Source: Diphasiastrum complanatum
Lineage: Eukaryota > Streptophyta > Lycopodiopsida > Lycopodiales > Lycopodiaceae
Assembly (NCBI GenBank): GCA_029204225.1
Contig: CM055093.1
Location: 46,672,338-46,736,337, forward strand
Length of the DNA stretch: 64,000 bases
Reading direction: 5' to 3'
Positions 35,804 through 46,898 of the stretch are shown here, one piece after another (position 1 is the stretch's first letter; each line of letters starts with the position of its first letter). Below the pieces are notes generated by a model. That model saw only the letters and a list, made by a program, of their open reading frames with translations, made no database searches and had not been told where the DNA came from. The position numbers were made by a program, and so were the translations under genes.

Positions 35804-36910
35804 TTGTTGTGCATATGTGCATTGGTTGCCCAAGAACATTTGACAGATGATTCTTCTATAGGGAAATCATTAGGCTCTATTATGACTTCAAAGTCAACAA
35901 AGTCAATGTTGAGCAGCCACATAATGGATAAAACAAAAGCTATAGTTGTTGAGACAATTATGAGCGAAGTCAGTAAGATACTTGTAGCACACTAGTTCAA
36001 GGTGCATGTGATTTTTCTAGCATTAGCAGAGAAGCATATGCCACAATGTTTAAATTGACAAAGGAAGCATTCTCACAAGTAAGTATCAAGAAGTTTCCCA
36101 TTCCACGACCTTTTCAACTTAAAAAAAAAAGAGACATGTTGAATATAGGCATGCAAAAAATAGTGGGTATTCCATTTCATATTAATGAAGTGTATAGCTC
36201 AAAGGGAGAATCTTTATCTTATGATATGATGAACAACTTATTTATCGACATCAATCAGTTGTTGACATTTCTTATAGAATTTTATAGTCTTACAAATGAG
36301 AAAGTGAATAACAAGCTGATTATAGTTCTCAAGCTAGATGAATCTGAGATAATTAAAGGACAAAAAATGGAGAGAGTAAGTCTTACACTTATGAATGGAG
36401 CACTCTTGAACTTAGAACATTATGTGGATTTTCCATTTAGTTTCCAATTAGAGAATGATATATGGTGGTTGTTAGCTTTTCAGGTAAAGTTGATTTGTTG
36501 TGATATATGCTAATAATTGGTTTTGTATGAACAATATTTTGTATTTGGTAATATTATAATAAAACTAAAGATATTTCTTTGACAGGTCATAAAAGAAGAC
36601 CACGATATTCTTTCATGGATATTCAGTAGAACATCCTATCCTACTATCATCAAACATCACATGGAGGGCGTTCCACTAAGTGTTCCGGATTTGACGATTC
36701 CAACATAGAGTGGCATTTGGCTGGAGATCTAAAGACATTGAAATGTATGTTCAATGTTTCCCATGGAGCTAATTCAAAACATCCATGTTTATATTGCATG
36801 AAGGCGACAAAAGACATAACGAGAAGTGTAGGGATATCAAGAGACAAAGACGATGCAAATTGGCACCCAATGCTACCAATTCCTCTTCAAAATGTTCAAA
36901 ATGCCTTATA
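35804..36910 (+). pseudogene. DDE-transposase-like gene remnant, one intron
   Basis: After a frame break near 36000 the plus strand runs DFSSISREAYATMFKLTKEA, KKFPIPRPFQLKKKRDML, LIIVLKLDESEIIKGQKMER (first acidic residue of a DDE-like core) and VSLTLMNGALLNLEHY. A 102-bp GT-AG intron at 36484-36585 joins LLAFQ to VIKEDHDILSW. A shift near 36700 leads to EWHLAGDLKTLKCMFNV and SKHPCLYCMKATKD. The GDLK...SKHPC-YC pattern is shared by a transposase-like family seen in several eukaryotes. I cannot name the superfamily. The C-terminus is lost after 36910. Confidence 0.45.
36484..36585 (+). other. Intron in transposase-like pseudogene
   Basis: GTAAAGTTG...TTTGACAG, 102 bp. Removal keeps the frame. 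Confidence 0.6.
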
Positions 36911-37157
36911 ATTTACCTTGTCGATGTTTACCAAATCCATGTAATGAATCATGTACCTATTCTAAGAACTATACAATGGAGGACTCAAAAAAGAAGTAAA
37001 AAGACGGTAATGTTCAGCAAAAGCCTCAACCCCATTACCTTCCAAAACTCGGTAAAATGAATAAAAAAGGAGAAAAAATTGTTTAAAATATGGAACATTT
37101 ACACTAATGTCGAATTCATGCAAAAAGAAATTCAAATGAGAATCAAAGTCTGACATT

Positions 37158-37966
37158 GATATCGGTTTAGAGCGCAGGAGAAGAAAAATGTGGTGATATT
37201 CTATGTATCTGCGCCTGAAATCGATATCGGAAAAACAAATCCGTAATAAAAAAGAAGAAGACTATAGATTGTTATCGCTTTCAAGCGCACAGACACATAT
37301 TCCAGTCTAAAACGTCATTGAGGGCGCTTAAAACCAATATCGAGAAAAAAAACAAGCAAAATATTTCTTGAAGAGGCGCTCTAATATCGCTTTCAAGAGC
37401 ATGAAGAGAAATGGTATGCTGGATAGCAAAATATGGCGCTTGAAAATGATATCCCAGAAAATAGAATTGAAGTCCAAGAAAATTTGATTTTTGTTTGAGG
37501 GTATTTATAAAAAAAAAATTCGCACGTGCAAAAGATACACCTATTCTCATGATGACACTTGAACAAATCCCAACGTGCCATGTGGCCCTGTCGTGCAGTC
37601 TTTTTTGTATAGCCAAATGATAAGTCGACAGGTGTTATTCGAATATTCTTCCACACATGCAAAATTTTCATATATAAGACCACCTCGTTTTCAAAAATAA
37701 TTTCGTAATTTTCTCGCATTTTGGTTTTTTGATATCGTTTCTCGCGCCTTTGTTGTTTGCTTGCTTGCATTTCCTTCCTTTGCGCTCGAAAGCGATATCG
37801 CATTTTGCTATTCCCCGATATCGCTTTCAAGCGCCATAGTTCATATTCCTACGCGATTTTGTTCTCTTGCGCTCCAAATCGATATCACCCTCTCCCCAAT
37901 ATCCCTTTCAAGCGCAGACTTCTTTTTGCCTCTTCCTATATCCCTTCTCATGCCTGAAACCGATAC
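37158..37966. repeat. Array of GCGC-TTGAAA-GATATC repeats in both orientations
   Basis: Eleven copies of an approximately 18-bp motif, GCGCTTGAAAGCGATATC or its complement, occur. Six are at 37158, 37211, 37272, 37324, 37384 and 37436. Five are at 37782, 37816, 37869, 37898 and 37951. Spacing in the left group is about 50-60 bp. The right group alternates about 30 and 50 bp. Adjacent copies in opposite orientation share the GATATC centre and form larger palindromes. The two groups flank a roughly 330-bp core, a layout like the subterminal repeats of some DNA transposons. Confidence 0.75.
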
Positions 37967-39000
37967 TAGTAGTTTCTTTTTTCATTGATTTCTTATACTT
38001 TCTCTTTTTTGGCGGATACAATGCTCTTTGAACTACATTTCAAAGGGTTATCATCTTTCAGAGGAGAGTTTCCTGATGTCAAATTTTATAGGGATAGGCT
38101 CTTTTTTGGTTTACAGGTCGCTGCTTGAGGGGTAGTATCGATGACTGCATCTGTGGAATGACGAAGAGCTGTGAGACAGCTCTTATTCTGTTTGGAGAGG
38201 TCATTGCTTGCAGTATCGATGAATGCATTTTTGAATGTCAAAGAGGCCATTTGAGAGCAGATCCGGCTTGTGGAGGCTTTGAAGAAGGATAGCTTGGTTC
38301 GAGTACAGTTTGTTCGCTTTAGAGAGTCTTTTGTGGGACATTGTCACAACAAAAGACTTGGAAAGTTACGAATGGTTGGCGTAGTGGGAGCTCATTTTGA
38401 AAATCCATGGGGAGTTGACTAAAAATTGGGAAGCAACATTCTTTAGTGCCTTAAGAAGAGCTAAGGGATAATAACATGAAGGTGGCTATGGTGCTACATT
38501 CACTGGTGACCAATAGAAATGCACCTGTTGAGAGAAACCCAATGGAAAAATGCCAGGTAGATTGTATGGCTAACTGGAAATCCGTTGAGGTATTCTGCCA
38601 AACCACAGACAGCGTGGCACGACCACTGTAGGTATGGATGAGAGAGATGAAGTTGCACCAGATGAGAAAAATAAATATGATTATGAAGCGCGACAACAGG
38701 CAGTAGGATTGAAGATCTGCTTTTTATTGCAAGATCAAACAATGCACTTAACAGATGTGTATGTGCACTCAAAGAACCAACAAAAATGGCATACCAACAA
38801 GCTCGAATATAGGTCTGAACTGCAAGTACACACGTCCTTCAATATCAGCCTTCATATTGAGAGGAAGTCAAATCGTGCCTGTATTTAAATGACTAATGCT
38901 TTATGTTGGTATTGACAATTTGTTCTTGATCAATACACCATTGACGATGTATATAAGTTTCGACAAGATCTGATCAAGACATACGTTTCTAATGGCATAC
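37967..39000. other. Spacer, no gene recognised
   Basis: An open stretch at 38690-38887 (plus) reads ICFLLQDQTMHLTDVYVHSK but has no recognised domain or partner exon. Confidence 0.3.
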
Positions 39001-39002
39001 AT

Positions 39003-39287
39003 GTGGTTCTTCCACAATTAGAGATGGGAGATCATCCACAAATTTTGGCCCCTCCAGATTCTGTTGTAGCATTACAAATTTTGCCCCCTCCCGATACCGA
39101 TGCATCTTCACAGATTGTGGTCGATCATGTCTCTGCTGCTCCTACATTGTTGGCTCTTCCAGATACTACCACTGCGGCTCCTATATTGACAGCTGAAGAG
39201 AAATTTCAAAGAGCGCAGGATGCTGATCTCATAGTGTACTCGGAGAAGGGTGTAGAAGTCCTTCCGAACACTGTGGATCAAGAGTAG
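39003..39287 (+). CDS. Hypothetical ORF with proline-aspartate repeats
   Basis: This 94-codon frame has about four degenerate copies of a PPDS/PPDT-ALQIL unit (APPDSVVALQIL, PPPDTDASSQI, LPDTTTAAPIL), then a charged tail KFQRAQDADLIVYSEKGVEV. No family was recognised. The internal repetition suggests real protein-coding history, perhaps one exon, but no splice partner was confirmed. Confidence 0.25.
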   Translation: MVLPQLEMGDHPQILAPPDSVVALQILPPPDTDASSQIVVDHVSAAPTLLALPDTTTAAPILTAEEKFQRAQDADLIVYSEKGVEVLPNTVDQE

Positions 39288-39565
39288 TAGAAGAGCAAAC
39301 AATTGTATAAGGTATTTTATTTGCTGTATATACTACTTCAATATAGAGATACATGTACATGCTTTGAGCATACCCAAAAAAATACAAGAAATCGTGTATA
39401 CAACCCTTTGTTGGGATTTACTTTGATATTGAAAAAAATCATTGTTACATTTCAGCTTCGCCTTTCCACAAATACTATGTGGTGGTTTCTAAATTGACAA
39501 AAAAACTAATCTCGCCTAGAACAATATTGATATTTGTATGCTGCTAATTGATCTGTAACACCATT

Positions 39566-40508
39566 TCATTGGTCTTGTACTATTTGGATAATGTCTCCAA
39601 TATCTTTGCATTTGACTTCATTCTCCTGTCTTTTACGTATCTGCAAAACAAACAATTCAAAAGTTATTATAGTTTTAAAAAAAAGAAAAATAATAATAAC
39701 GAAAACATATAGATGATGTTTTGATTCTACAGTCTATGTTTCCATCAGACTTGTGATCCCAACCTTTTTTCATAAGCTCTGATAATGCATCATCTGATAG
39801 AGCTTTGCAAACAAACATGGTCGGAGTTCTGTGCACTTTAACACTTGAAAAGAATTCGACAAAAATACTTAAAACAACAAACCAACTCAATCGAACAGTT
39901 TTTGATTTTGTACTTATCTTGAAAGAGTTTCTTTCTCACATCATTGAAGAGCATGATTCACATCTTGCAGTATCTGGAGTAATCCATTCATCACTTCTGA
40001 AACAAGGAAGTGGAAGGGACTCGATCCTCCCAAAACTCCCTTGCAAATCTGGAATGCACATAGATTCATAAAAATATATTCCAATATCAGCAAGCTCTTT
40101 GGCAATCTTTCCTTTATATTGTAATTTTCCAATATCAGAGTGTATTACATTAATACACCTGCAAGAGATCCACAGATGGCTCCCATTCATTTATATTGGA
40201 TGAATACAAGTCTACAATAAACAAACAATATGAATACAATTTCACAAAATAATAATTCGAAATCAAAAACATACAACAAAAATAAAATATCCATACTCAC
40301 AGTTGTATTTTTTATGATCCTGAGAGTTTATTCCTTGTACATTTATTTTTGAATGCATATACACATGCTGAATTAATATCTCTGATATTGATTTCCCTCC
40401 TGCTGAAGTTTTAAAATCAATTATCTTTGCTTTCCAATAAGAATGGAAAGAGAACTTACTTTTACGAAATGTTCCTTTTGATGATGGATGCATCAACACC
40501 CAAGCATT
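39566..40508 (-). pseudogene. Possible multi-exon gene, unrecognised
   Basis: Several exon-like segments line up on the minus strand. KAKIIDFKTSAGGKSISEIL near 40430 is followed by a donor GTGAGTATGG near 40305 and an acceptor TTTATTGTAG near 40215. These join DHKKYN to YLYSSNINEWEPSVDLLQ in frame. Further down are GKIAKELADIGIYFYESMCI near 40090 and FVCKALSDDALSELMKKGWD near 39800. A strong acceptor TTTGTTTTGCAG at 39641-39652 opens a last exon with KRQENEVKCKDIGDIIQIVQ and TGA at 39566-39568. Not every junction keeps the frame. No domain was recognised. Confidence 0.3.
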
Positions 40509-40621
40509 TTTTGTATACTTTCTTGGTACTATCCTTCGTCATCTTTCTCATTGAAAAGAACCACAGAGTCGATAGTGGATCTCGGTCTCTTGGATGGCAC
40601 CATGATTAAGCTATGAAGGAT

Positions 40622-40690
40622 CTCCTATCGAAAATGTGAAAGCTCTAATGTTGAAAATGTGAAGGCTCTTCCATTGAAAACTTGAAACAC
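40622..40690 (+). repeat. Tandem GAAAATGTGAAAGCTC units
   Basis: Three adjacent degenerate copies of about 27 bp with a TTGAAAATGTGAAGGCTC core. Confidence 0.6.
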
Positions 40691-41969
40691 TGGATTTTTT
40701 TTGGCACTAATGCTTAACCCCATTTGATGAAATAAACCACGATTTGATAGGTTTTAGGATTGAGGCCATTAATGTTGCATCGAGTGACCCAAATTAGCCT
40801 TCTGTCATCTATATTTTTAGTCCAGTTGGGTCCTTTCAGGCAGTGGTGAGCTGGAAGGGCAGGTCTCAACATCCAATAGGATTTTCCAAAGCTGCCCGAC
40901 AAAGCTTTTATTTTTTTTCAATTTTTTTTTTCTTTTATAATTTGCGACGAGCTACGATACGTAGATGTCTTATATCACTATTTCTATTGGTCTACATGGC
41001 AACTAAAATGGAAAAAAATATATAAAAAAGTATCTTTTTCAAAGGCCCTCTTCGGGCTTAAACTTTCCCAAATGCCATCATGATCAACCACCTCTTTGCC
41101 AAAGTTTATGGGTCTATTCTTCACTCGGAGATTAGCACATAGATGGACAGGAGATGTCAGATTTGAGGATGGTGAGACTAGACACAGAAACCCCCACCCC
41201 CACCCCCCCCTTGTTACAACTGAGCATCAGGGAGTGCTTATCTCGTTGAAGACAGCGATAGGAGAGCAGTGATTCTGATGGAGAGGTTGAGATTCCAGAT
41301 GCTTCCATACATAAACGTCAGAGACAATGTAGACGCCCAGAGAGATCACCAACCCACAGCTCCACGACAGTAGAGACGACACCGACAGTTCACTCAGAGG
41401 CAGAAATTTGCAGCCCGTCGTCCAATGACAGTTTCACATCATACTTATAAAGTCCTCAATCCAAGGATCCTATTCTAAGCATGCCAATCACTTAGCAACA
41501 CAAGGGAACTTGATGGTGGATTTGTATGGGTCTATCAGTGAGTCATTAGGGAACTAGATGACGTGGCCCAGATAGGCTGTAGAGGTGTCCAGTGAGGTGT
41601 TACAGTGCACTACTAGTGGTGCATGGGCCTTTGAGGGTATAAGTATACCTATTGGACTCTCACTAATGTATGCTTGATAGCATGACCGGTGGCAGGATGC
41701 TGCTGGTGTGATGCCATACTCCTCTTTGTAATTGATCCATAGCTTGGGGGCTGGATTGAGGACTTTATAATACTATACACCATTATTTTACTGGTGGAGG
41801 GACATCTACTTTATGATGATGATGGATTGTTTGCTAGCCATCTTCTGGCTTTTTTTAGCAGTTATTGTTTCTATAGATGTTTGAGCTTTTATGCTCCTAT
41901 TGTGCATACTTGACATGTACCTTTTATTAGTCTTATATACCTTAGGATTTCAAGGACATTAATAAAGAT
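40691..41969. other. Spacer, no gene recognised
   Basis: The only landmark is a C-rich CCCCCACCCCCACCCCCCCC run near 41190. No domain or LTR was seen. Confidence 0.4.
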
Positions 41970-42001
41970 CTTTCTTTCTTTCTTTCTTTCTTTCTTCTTC
42001 T

Positions 42002-42053
<52 letters not shown>
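41970..42053. repeat. (TTTC)n-(TTC)n-(TC)n microsatellite
   Basis: A compound pyrimidine repeat. It is followed by a duplicated segment (AACACGTCACTTTAT...CTATTTTACTCTC near 42054 and again near 42139). Confidence 0.9.
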
Positions 42054-42058
<5 letters not shown>

Positions 42059-42308
42059 ACGTCACTTTATGACTATTTTACTCTCTAGACACCTTTAAAA
42101 AATCCTAACCCTAAAAACCACACCCATATTCTCTCTCTCGAACACCTCACTTTATATGTGGCTATTTTACTCTCGTAATGCTGTGTGCTCGGGTTCTCTT
42201 TGTATTTTGGAGGCACCTCCACTAGCACAATTTTCAAACACAATTACAGTGCCACAGTATTTGGAAAAGCCAGCTGTCTTACTAAGACATTCAGCTAGAA
42301 TCCACCAT

Positions 42309-42403
42309 GACAGGTGGCTTACTAGCATATTATGCCAAAATGACCACCCTTGACAACTGGCTTACTAGCCTATTCAGCCAAAATGCCACCCTTAACAACC
42401 GGC
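42309..42403 (+). repeat. Tandem repeat, about 43-bp unit
   Basis: Two full copies and one partial copy of GGCTTACTAGC...GCCAAAATG-CCACCCTT start at 42309, 42352 and 42394. Confidence 0.8.
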
Positions 42404-42527
42404 ACTTCACCCTCACACCCCAGCATTACACGCAGGGGAAGGCCTCTAGCCCTCGGGCCTTCCGTGGGAGAGTGCGCACACAAAGGTGTGAGTTTTTGAT
42501 AGGATTTTTTAGTGTAAGTGCTTTTCG

Positions 42528-42571
42528 TGTGTGTGTGTGTGTGTGTGTGTGTTCGCCGGGGGGGGGGGGTG
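42528..42571. repeat. (GT)n microsatellite and poly-G
   Basis: About 22 bp of GT, then TTCGCC and about ten G. Confidence 0.9.
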
Positions 42572-42745
42572 GGGTCTCAAGTCTCACGTCTCTTGCCAAC
42601 GCTCTCTCTCCGCTCTCTCACCATCTCCACGCTCTCTCACCATCTTCACCCCTCTTTCCCTCTCTATTTCAGCGATCAATTACTCCCCCGATTGGCCATC
42701 ATCCTCCTCCTCCTAGCACGAAGCAGCATCTCCGGCTCAACCTCT

Positions 42746-42825
42746 GATCAATCTCACTCCTCGCGTTCTCCCTGCGATCAATCTCATTGCCTCGCGCTCT
42801 CCCTCCGATCAATCTCATTCCTCTG
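42746..42825 (+). repeat. Three tandem GATCAATCTCATTCCTCGCG units
   Basis: The copies start at 42746, 42776 and 42807 (unit 30-31 bp). Confidence 0.8.
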
Positions 42826-43458
42826 TTTTGCTATTTCTAGAGATTTTGTTCTCTTTCTAAAGGTAAACATAGATTTAGGGCACACGTGGCCGAATGAAAA
42901 CGCACGATTATACTTTTGTTCCCAACAGCCTACATTCTCTGCGCTACATTGTTGGTGATGGAGGATTTATAGATTGCAATATACCCCTTATGGCGAGCAA
43001 TTAGTCTCATGAAACCTCGCTCTCACAGCTGAAAGACGAGCTATGCAGCGGCGACAGTACTTTGGCCATCTGCAGCCACAGCACAGCGAGCGCTAGCTAC
43101 TATTAACTGCATTACACTGCATTTATGGAGCGATCCATGACTCGTTCACTCACCGCTCGTAAAAAATCACAAAACAAAACGTTGCTGCTTATAGACTTGA
43201 GGTGAGTGATAAGTAAATTTGTTGCTAGAAGGTGATATTTTTCGTGGATGGATGCACATAAGAATTGAGAGATAAGCTATACCATGTACACAAGAATTGA
43301 GAAAAAAGCTATATTTTAGGGTTATGGTTTTGATAGGGCGATGGTTTGGTGGTAGGGATGATTGTCAGTATCTGACGTGCAAATTTATCTTTGCTGTTTA
43401 CGCTGCAATGTAGCAGTCTTGCTTTGAATTTATGGTTGCTTTGTGTTGACATTTGCAG

Positions 43459-43659
43459 AAGAAAGCAGTGTTAGGGTTAAGTCTTCCAAAGAGCTTAAGG
43501 CTAGGAGTTTGAACAGAGTTATTTGAGAATTCAGTCCAGGACAGATGGTTGTAGAGATTTTTCTACTGGCTTCTTTCAGTTCCCTGTTAACTCAATGCTC
43601 CGACAAAATTGTGTTTAAGCTTTCGAGGAGGGTGTGGCTTCAATTGGTCGGATCTGAAG
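43459..43659 (+). other. Possible non-coding exon
   Basis: The segment has a good acceptor (GACATTTGCAG before 43459) and a good donor (CTGAAG then GTAAAC after 43659) but no sustained reading frame. The pyrimidine-rich DNA upstream could be a promoter or 5' UTR. Without partner exons this is only a suggestion. Confidence 0.2.
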
Positions 43660-45319
43660 GTAAACCTTGAACTGCTTTCTCTTTTATCACCTTTTCTTGT
43701 GAGCAGCGGGGTTAGCTGGCTATGATTAGTGATATATCCGTTAAGCAAGAGTGTATGCATTAACTTTTTGTAGCAATACAGATAATTTATGATTTAGTCA
43801 AATTCATGAAGAAAGAAGCCTTAGAAACTGCAGTATTTTTCATTCACTTTTATATTTACTATTTTTAGTTCCTTTTGCGGGCATAAATTTCAGTTATATA
43901 AGGTTTAGATTAGGGTTATGTCTTATTCACTGTTCAGAATTAATAGTTTCCATCTCTGTATTATGATTTGATTTATTTCTGCTTGATCTTGCGGAGGTTG
44001 TGCACTTGGGGCTGGTTTGCAAAGTAGGGATATAGTGTACCTAAGAAAGATGACAAGAACTTTCCGATCACGGTTACATGGACTTCTCATGCTACTAGTG
44101 GAGTTGCAACAAAAAGAAGTTTTCACTTAAGTGCAATATCTTGGGAATTATCCACTTTTTTCCTACTAGGCTTGATTTTTGGATGTTGGCAAATCCACAT
44201 CAATTTAAATGTTTTGGGACCATATGGTTTCAATTGAGAAAGCCCTACAAGGGGGTGTATTTATCAATGCTCAGAGATTACAAAGTTCTGCTGAATTCCA
44301 ACTGAATTCAGTGGTTATCCTTGATATTAGTTAAACTCTGTCATCCAATATGAGCTCACTGTGATACAATCAATAATTTAGAGTCTATTTCCCATTTGAG
44401 AAATACTCCGCTATACCAAGGATTTCCTATACCTTATGCACATGAATCCTGATGGCTCACAAATCATGTGTCTTATAGCAATTTAGATCAAAATAAATAG
44501 TTTTTGGTGAATTCTCTTCACATTGCTTATTCAACCAATTAACTTTTATCCAGGATTAATCCAATTACTCAAGTCAATTGCTAATGATTCAGAAATCTCA
44601 AATGTCTAGGTGCCGAATTCATATATTCTAGATCTTATTCTAGAACAACACCACATTTAGATCCTCTTCTAAACCATCAGTAAGTTAATAAGTTATCCTT
44701 TCCACAGAAAGAATTATTAAACATTAGTTGTTCGTATGTATGTCTATGCACACTGCCTAGTTTAAGTATACGATATAAACTCAGTACATATGAAACGCAT
44801 AGTAGATCCACAAGATTAGGACGTAAATTACCAACATATCCAACTATGTTCCTATACATAAACATAGGTTATAAAATGATAGATTCATCCATAATTCGCA
44901 TATGTTACTCACATAACTCACTGAGAATCTTGCTACTCAGCTACAAAAGAACTCTATTTCTCATGAGTAAATAACATATATGGGAAATCTTTGAAGTGAA
45001 TAATTCCACATCACAAGTTTTCCAACCATCAATTTTTACTAAAAATATTCCATTAATCAATCAACCTACATCAGATCTTAGTATTCAAACCAAGATTAAG
45101 CTTACTTATACAGACATCTTTGGACGTAAGGTTAAGATTAAAGCTTTATTCCACCTGATCCAATCCATAACAAAATGGTACTTGGCAAACTCGATCAATG
45201 GAACCTTAATTTAATCTTTACCATGACTATCCATAGTCATGGATATCTCACAGCTCATTTCTCCCAAAACTCCTCTAGTTCCAGATTATTCAAAACAATC
45301 CCTAAAGAGTTCCTCTATT
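43660..45319. other. AT-rich spacer, no gene recognised
   Basis: Short ORFs (for example 44996-45214 plus) show no known domain. The expected 3' LTR of the gypsy elements to the right was not found here. Confidence 0.35.
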
Positions 45320-45517
45320 TCACTTGGATAGTTTAACCTTTGAGTATTTAGCTCCACCTAATCGATCTAGCAGATCATTCATACGAGGCAAAAGATATTT
45401 ATGTTTAATAGTTACCTTATTCAACCCCTTGTAGTCCACACACAACCTGAAGCCTCCATCTTTTTTCGATTTAAGAAGAATAGGAGCACCCACCAAGGTG
45501 ACTTACTTGGTTGAACA

Positions 45518-46357
45518 CATAGTTGCAGCGAATCTCGATTCGCTGGGTCTGCGATTCGCGGGTCGCGATTCACGACCCAGAATCGCAAAAAAAAAAAAAA
45601 AAAAATTTTGTTTTTGGAAAAATAGCTTATTGCTGAAATTTTTTTTAGGGGATCAATGGTCAAACCAGCGTTTTGCCTCTCAAAAGTGCAGTAGATGAGG
45701 CACAAACAGATCTTATTTTTAGTAGCTATCCGGTTGTCATTTGCTCTGGTTTTCAGTAAATGTTAGTGCTACAGTTTGGACTATCAACTGTATGGATGAT
45801 GATCACTTTTGCAATTGGTTCACTGGAGATGTGAGTGCAATGTACATACAGTTGGGGGCATAAATATTGGGCCCTTCTCGGCGCGCATTTGGACCCCATT
45901 TTTATCTACAGGGGGGCGGTGGCATTTTTATCTACAATGTCTATATAGCAAGAAGCTCTAGGGGGTTCAGGGAACAGTAGCCCCCCGGGAAACGGGGGGT
46001 TCGGGGGGCGGTAGCCCCCTGGTGGGGGGTTTGGGGGGCAACGCCCCTCAACGGCGGGGTCCGGGGGCTGCCGGTAGACCCCGACCCCGACGGTAAGGCC
46101 TCTTCATGATTTGGCCTTCCAACTCCCCGAGTGAAAACACACTTTTTGGTGTTTCGCACCCGAAACAGTCGGCAAACTACACAATCATAATCCCCTCGAT
46201 CAGAGCTTTCATCTGATACCCATATTGCCTAAAAAAATTTCAAAAAAAAAAAAAAAATCGATTCTACACGATTCTGGGAAAATCCCGAATCGCGAATCGG
46301 AATTGCGATTCTGATCGCGATTCTGAATCGCGATTCGGGAATCGCGCTGCAACTATG
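45518..46357. mobile_element. hAT-type MITE, 840 bp
   Basis: Perfect 13-bp terminal inverted repeats CATAGTTGCAGCG / CGCTGCAACTATG are flanked by the 8-bp duplication GTTGAACA (45510-45517 and 46358-46365). An 8-bp duplication with ends of this type is characteristic of the hAT superfamily. The subterminal regions are dense in GATTCGCGATTC-like palindromes on both sides. No transposase is encoded. The insertion site is inside the RT of gypsy fragment 2, so it is younger than that element. Confidence 0.85.
45955..46100. repeat. GC-rich GGGGGTTCGGGG/AGCCCCC units
   Basis: About four decaying copies of a 30-40 bp unit (GGGGGTTCAGGG...TAGCCCCC, then GGGGGTTCGGGGGG...TAGCCCCC, and so on) lie in the centre of the MITE. 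Each unit can fold on itself. Confidence 0.75.
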
Positions 46358-46898
46358 GTTGAACATGACCCATCTTTAGGTAATTTTCAATTTTCTTAGT
46401 AATCTCTATCTCCTCTTTCTGAGAAAACCTGTAAGCTTGTCTAGAGATAGGGTGACTACTTGGAATTAACTCTATCTTATGGTCAACCGATCTGGATGGT
46501 GGTATTCCATGAGGTAATTCTTTTGGAAATACATCTTTAAATTCGAACAGTACCTTATTCTTCTCAATTTGCTCCTGAACTAAGTCTACAAAGTTAAGAA
46601 TCTTTGACAATTCATAATCTTGGATCCAAAATGGAAGTCTTGGAACTTTAACATCCCATGTCTCCAGCTCCGCACCTGAAGCTAGATATACTCGATATCT
46701 ATGGTTACTGGCTTCAGTTTTCAAGCCAAGTTTTTTCACAAGACCAGAGTTAATGAAATTATGAGTAGATCCACTGTCCACTAAAATACTAACTTCATGT
46801 CCATTCACAGTGCCTTTCAAACGAAATAAATCATTTGGCAAGAATGAAGTAGTACTGAAAGAACAATCACACTCACAATTAATAAACTTTATTAATTT

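Larger units (their letters stand above)
45320..46841 (-). pseudogene. Ty3/gypsy fragment 2: protease to RT, split by a MITE
   Basis: On the minus strand, PNDLFRLKGTVNGHEVSILV and DSGSTHNFI (protease, intact D-S-G) are followed by VFPKELPHGIPPSRSVDHKI and [11 protein letters not shown] at 46358. The frame is then interrupted by the 840-bp element at 45518-46357. It resumes at 45517 with [20 protein letters not shown] and [20 protein letters not shown], then decays near 45310. Removing the MITE and one copy of its duplication restores [10 protein letters not shown] exactly. It lies head to tail, in the same frame, downstream of gypsy fragment 1, so the pair is a chimera formed by recombination or template switching. 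It lacks Gag, RNase H and integrase. Confidence 0.85.

Noticed and set aside
37158-37966. CRISPR-like array
   Set aside because: The motif occurs in both orientations with unequal spacing and the sequence is plainly eukaryotic. No cas genes are present.
42307-42958. Two overlapping plus ORFs of 146 codons
   Set aside because: They run through GT, poly-G and CTCTCC tandem repeats, with no domain and both frames open at once.
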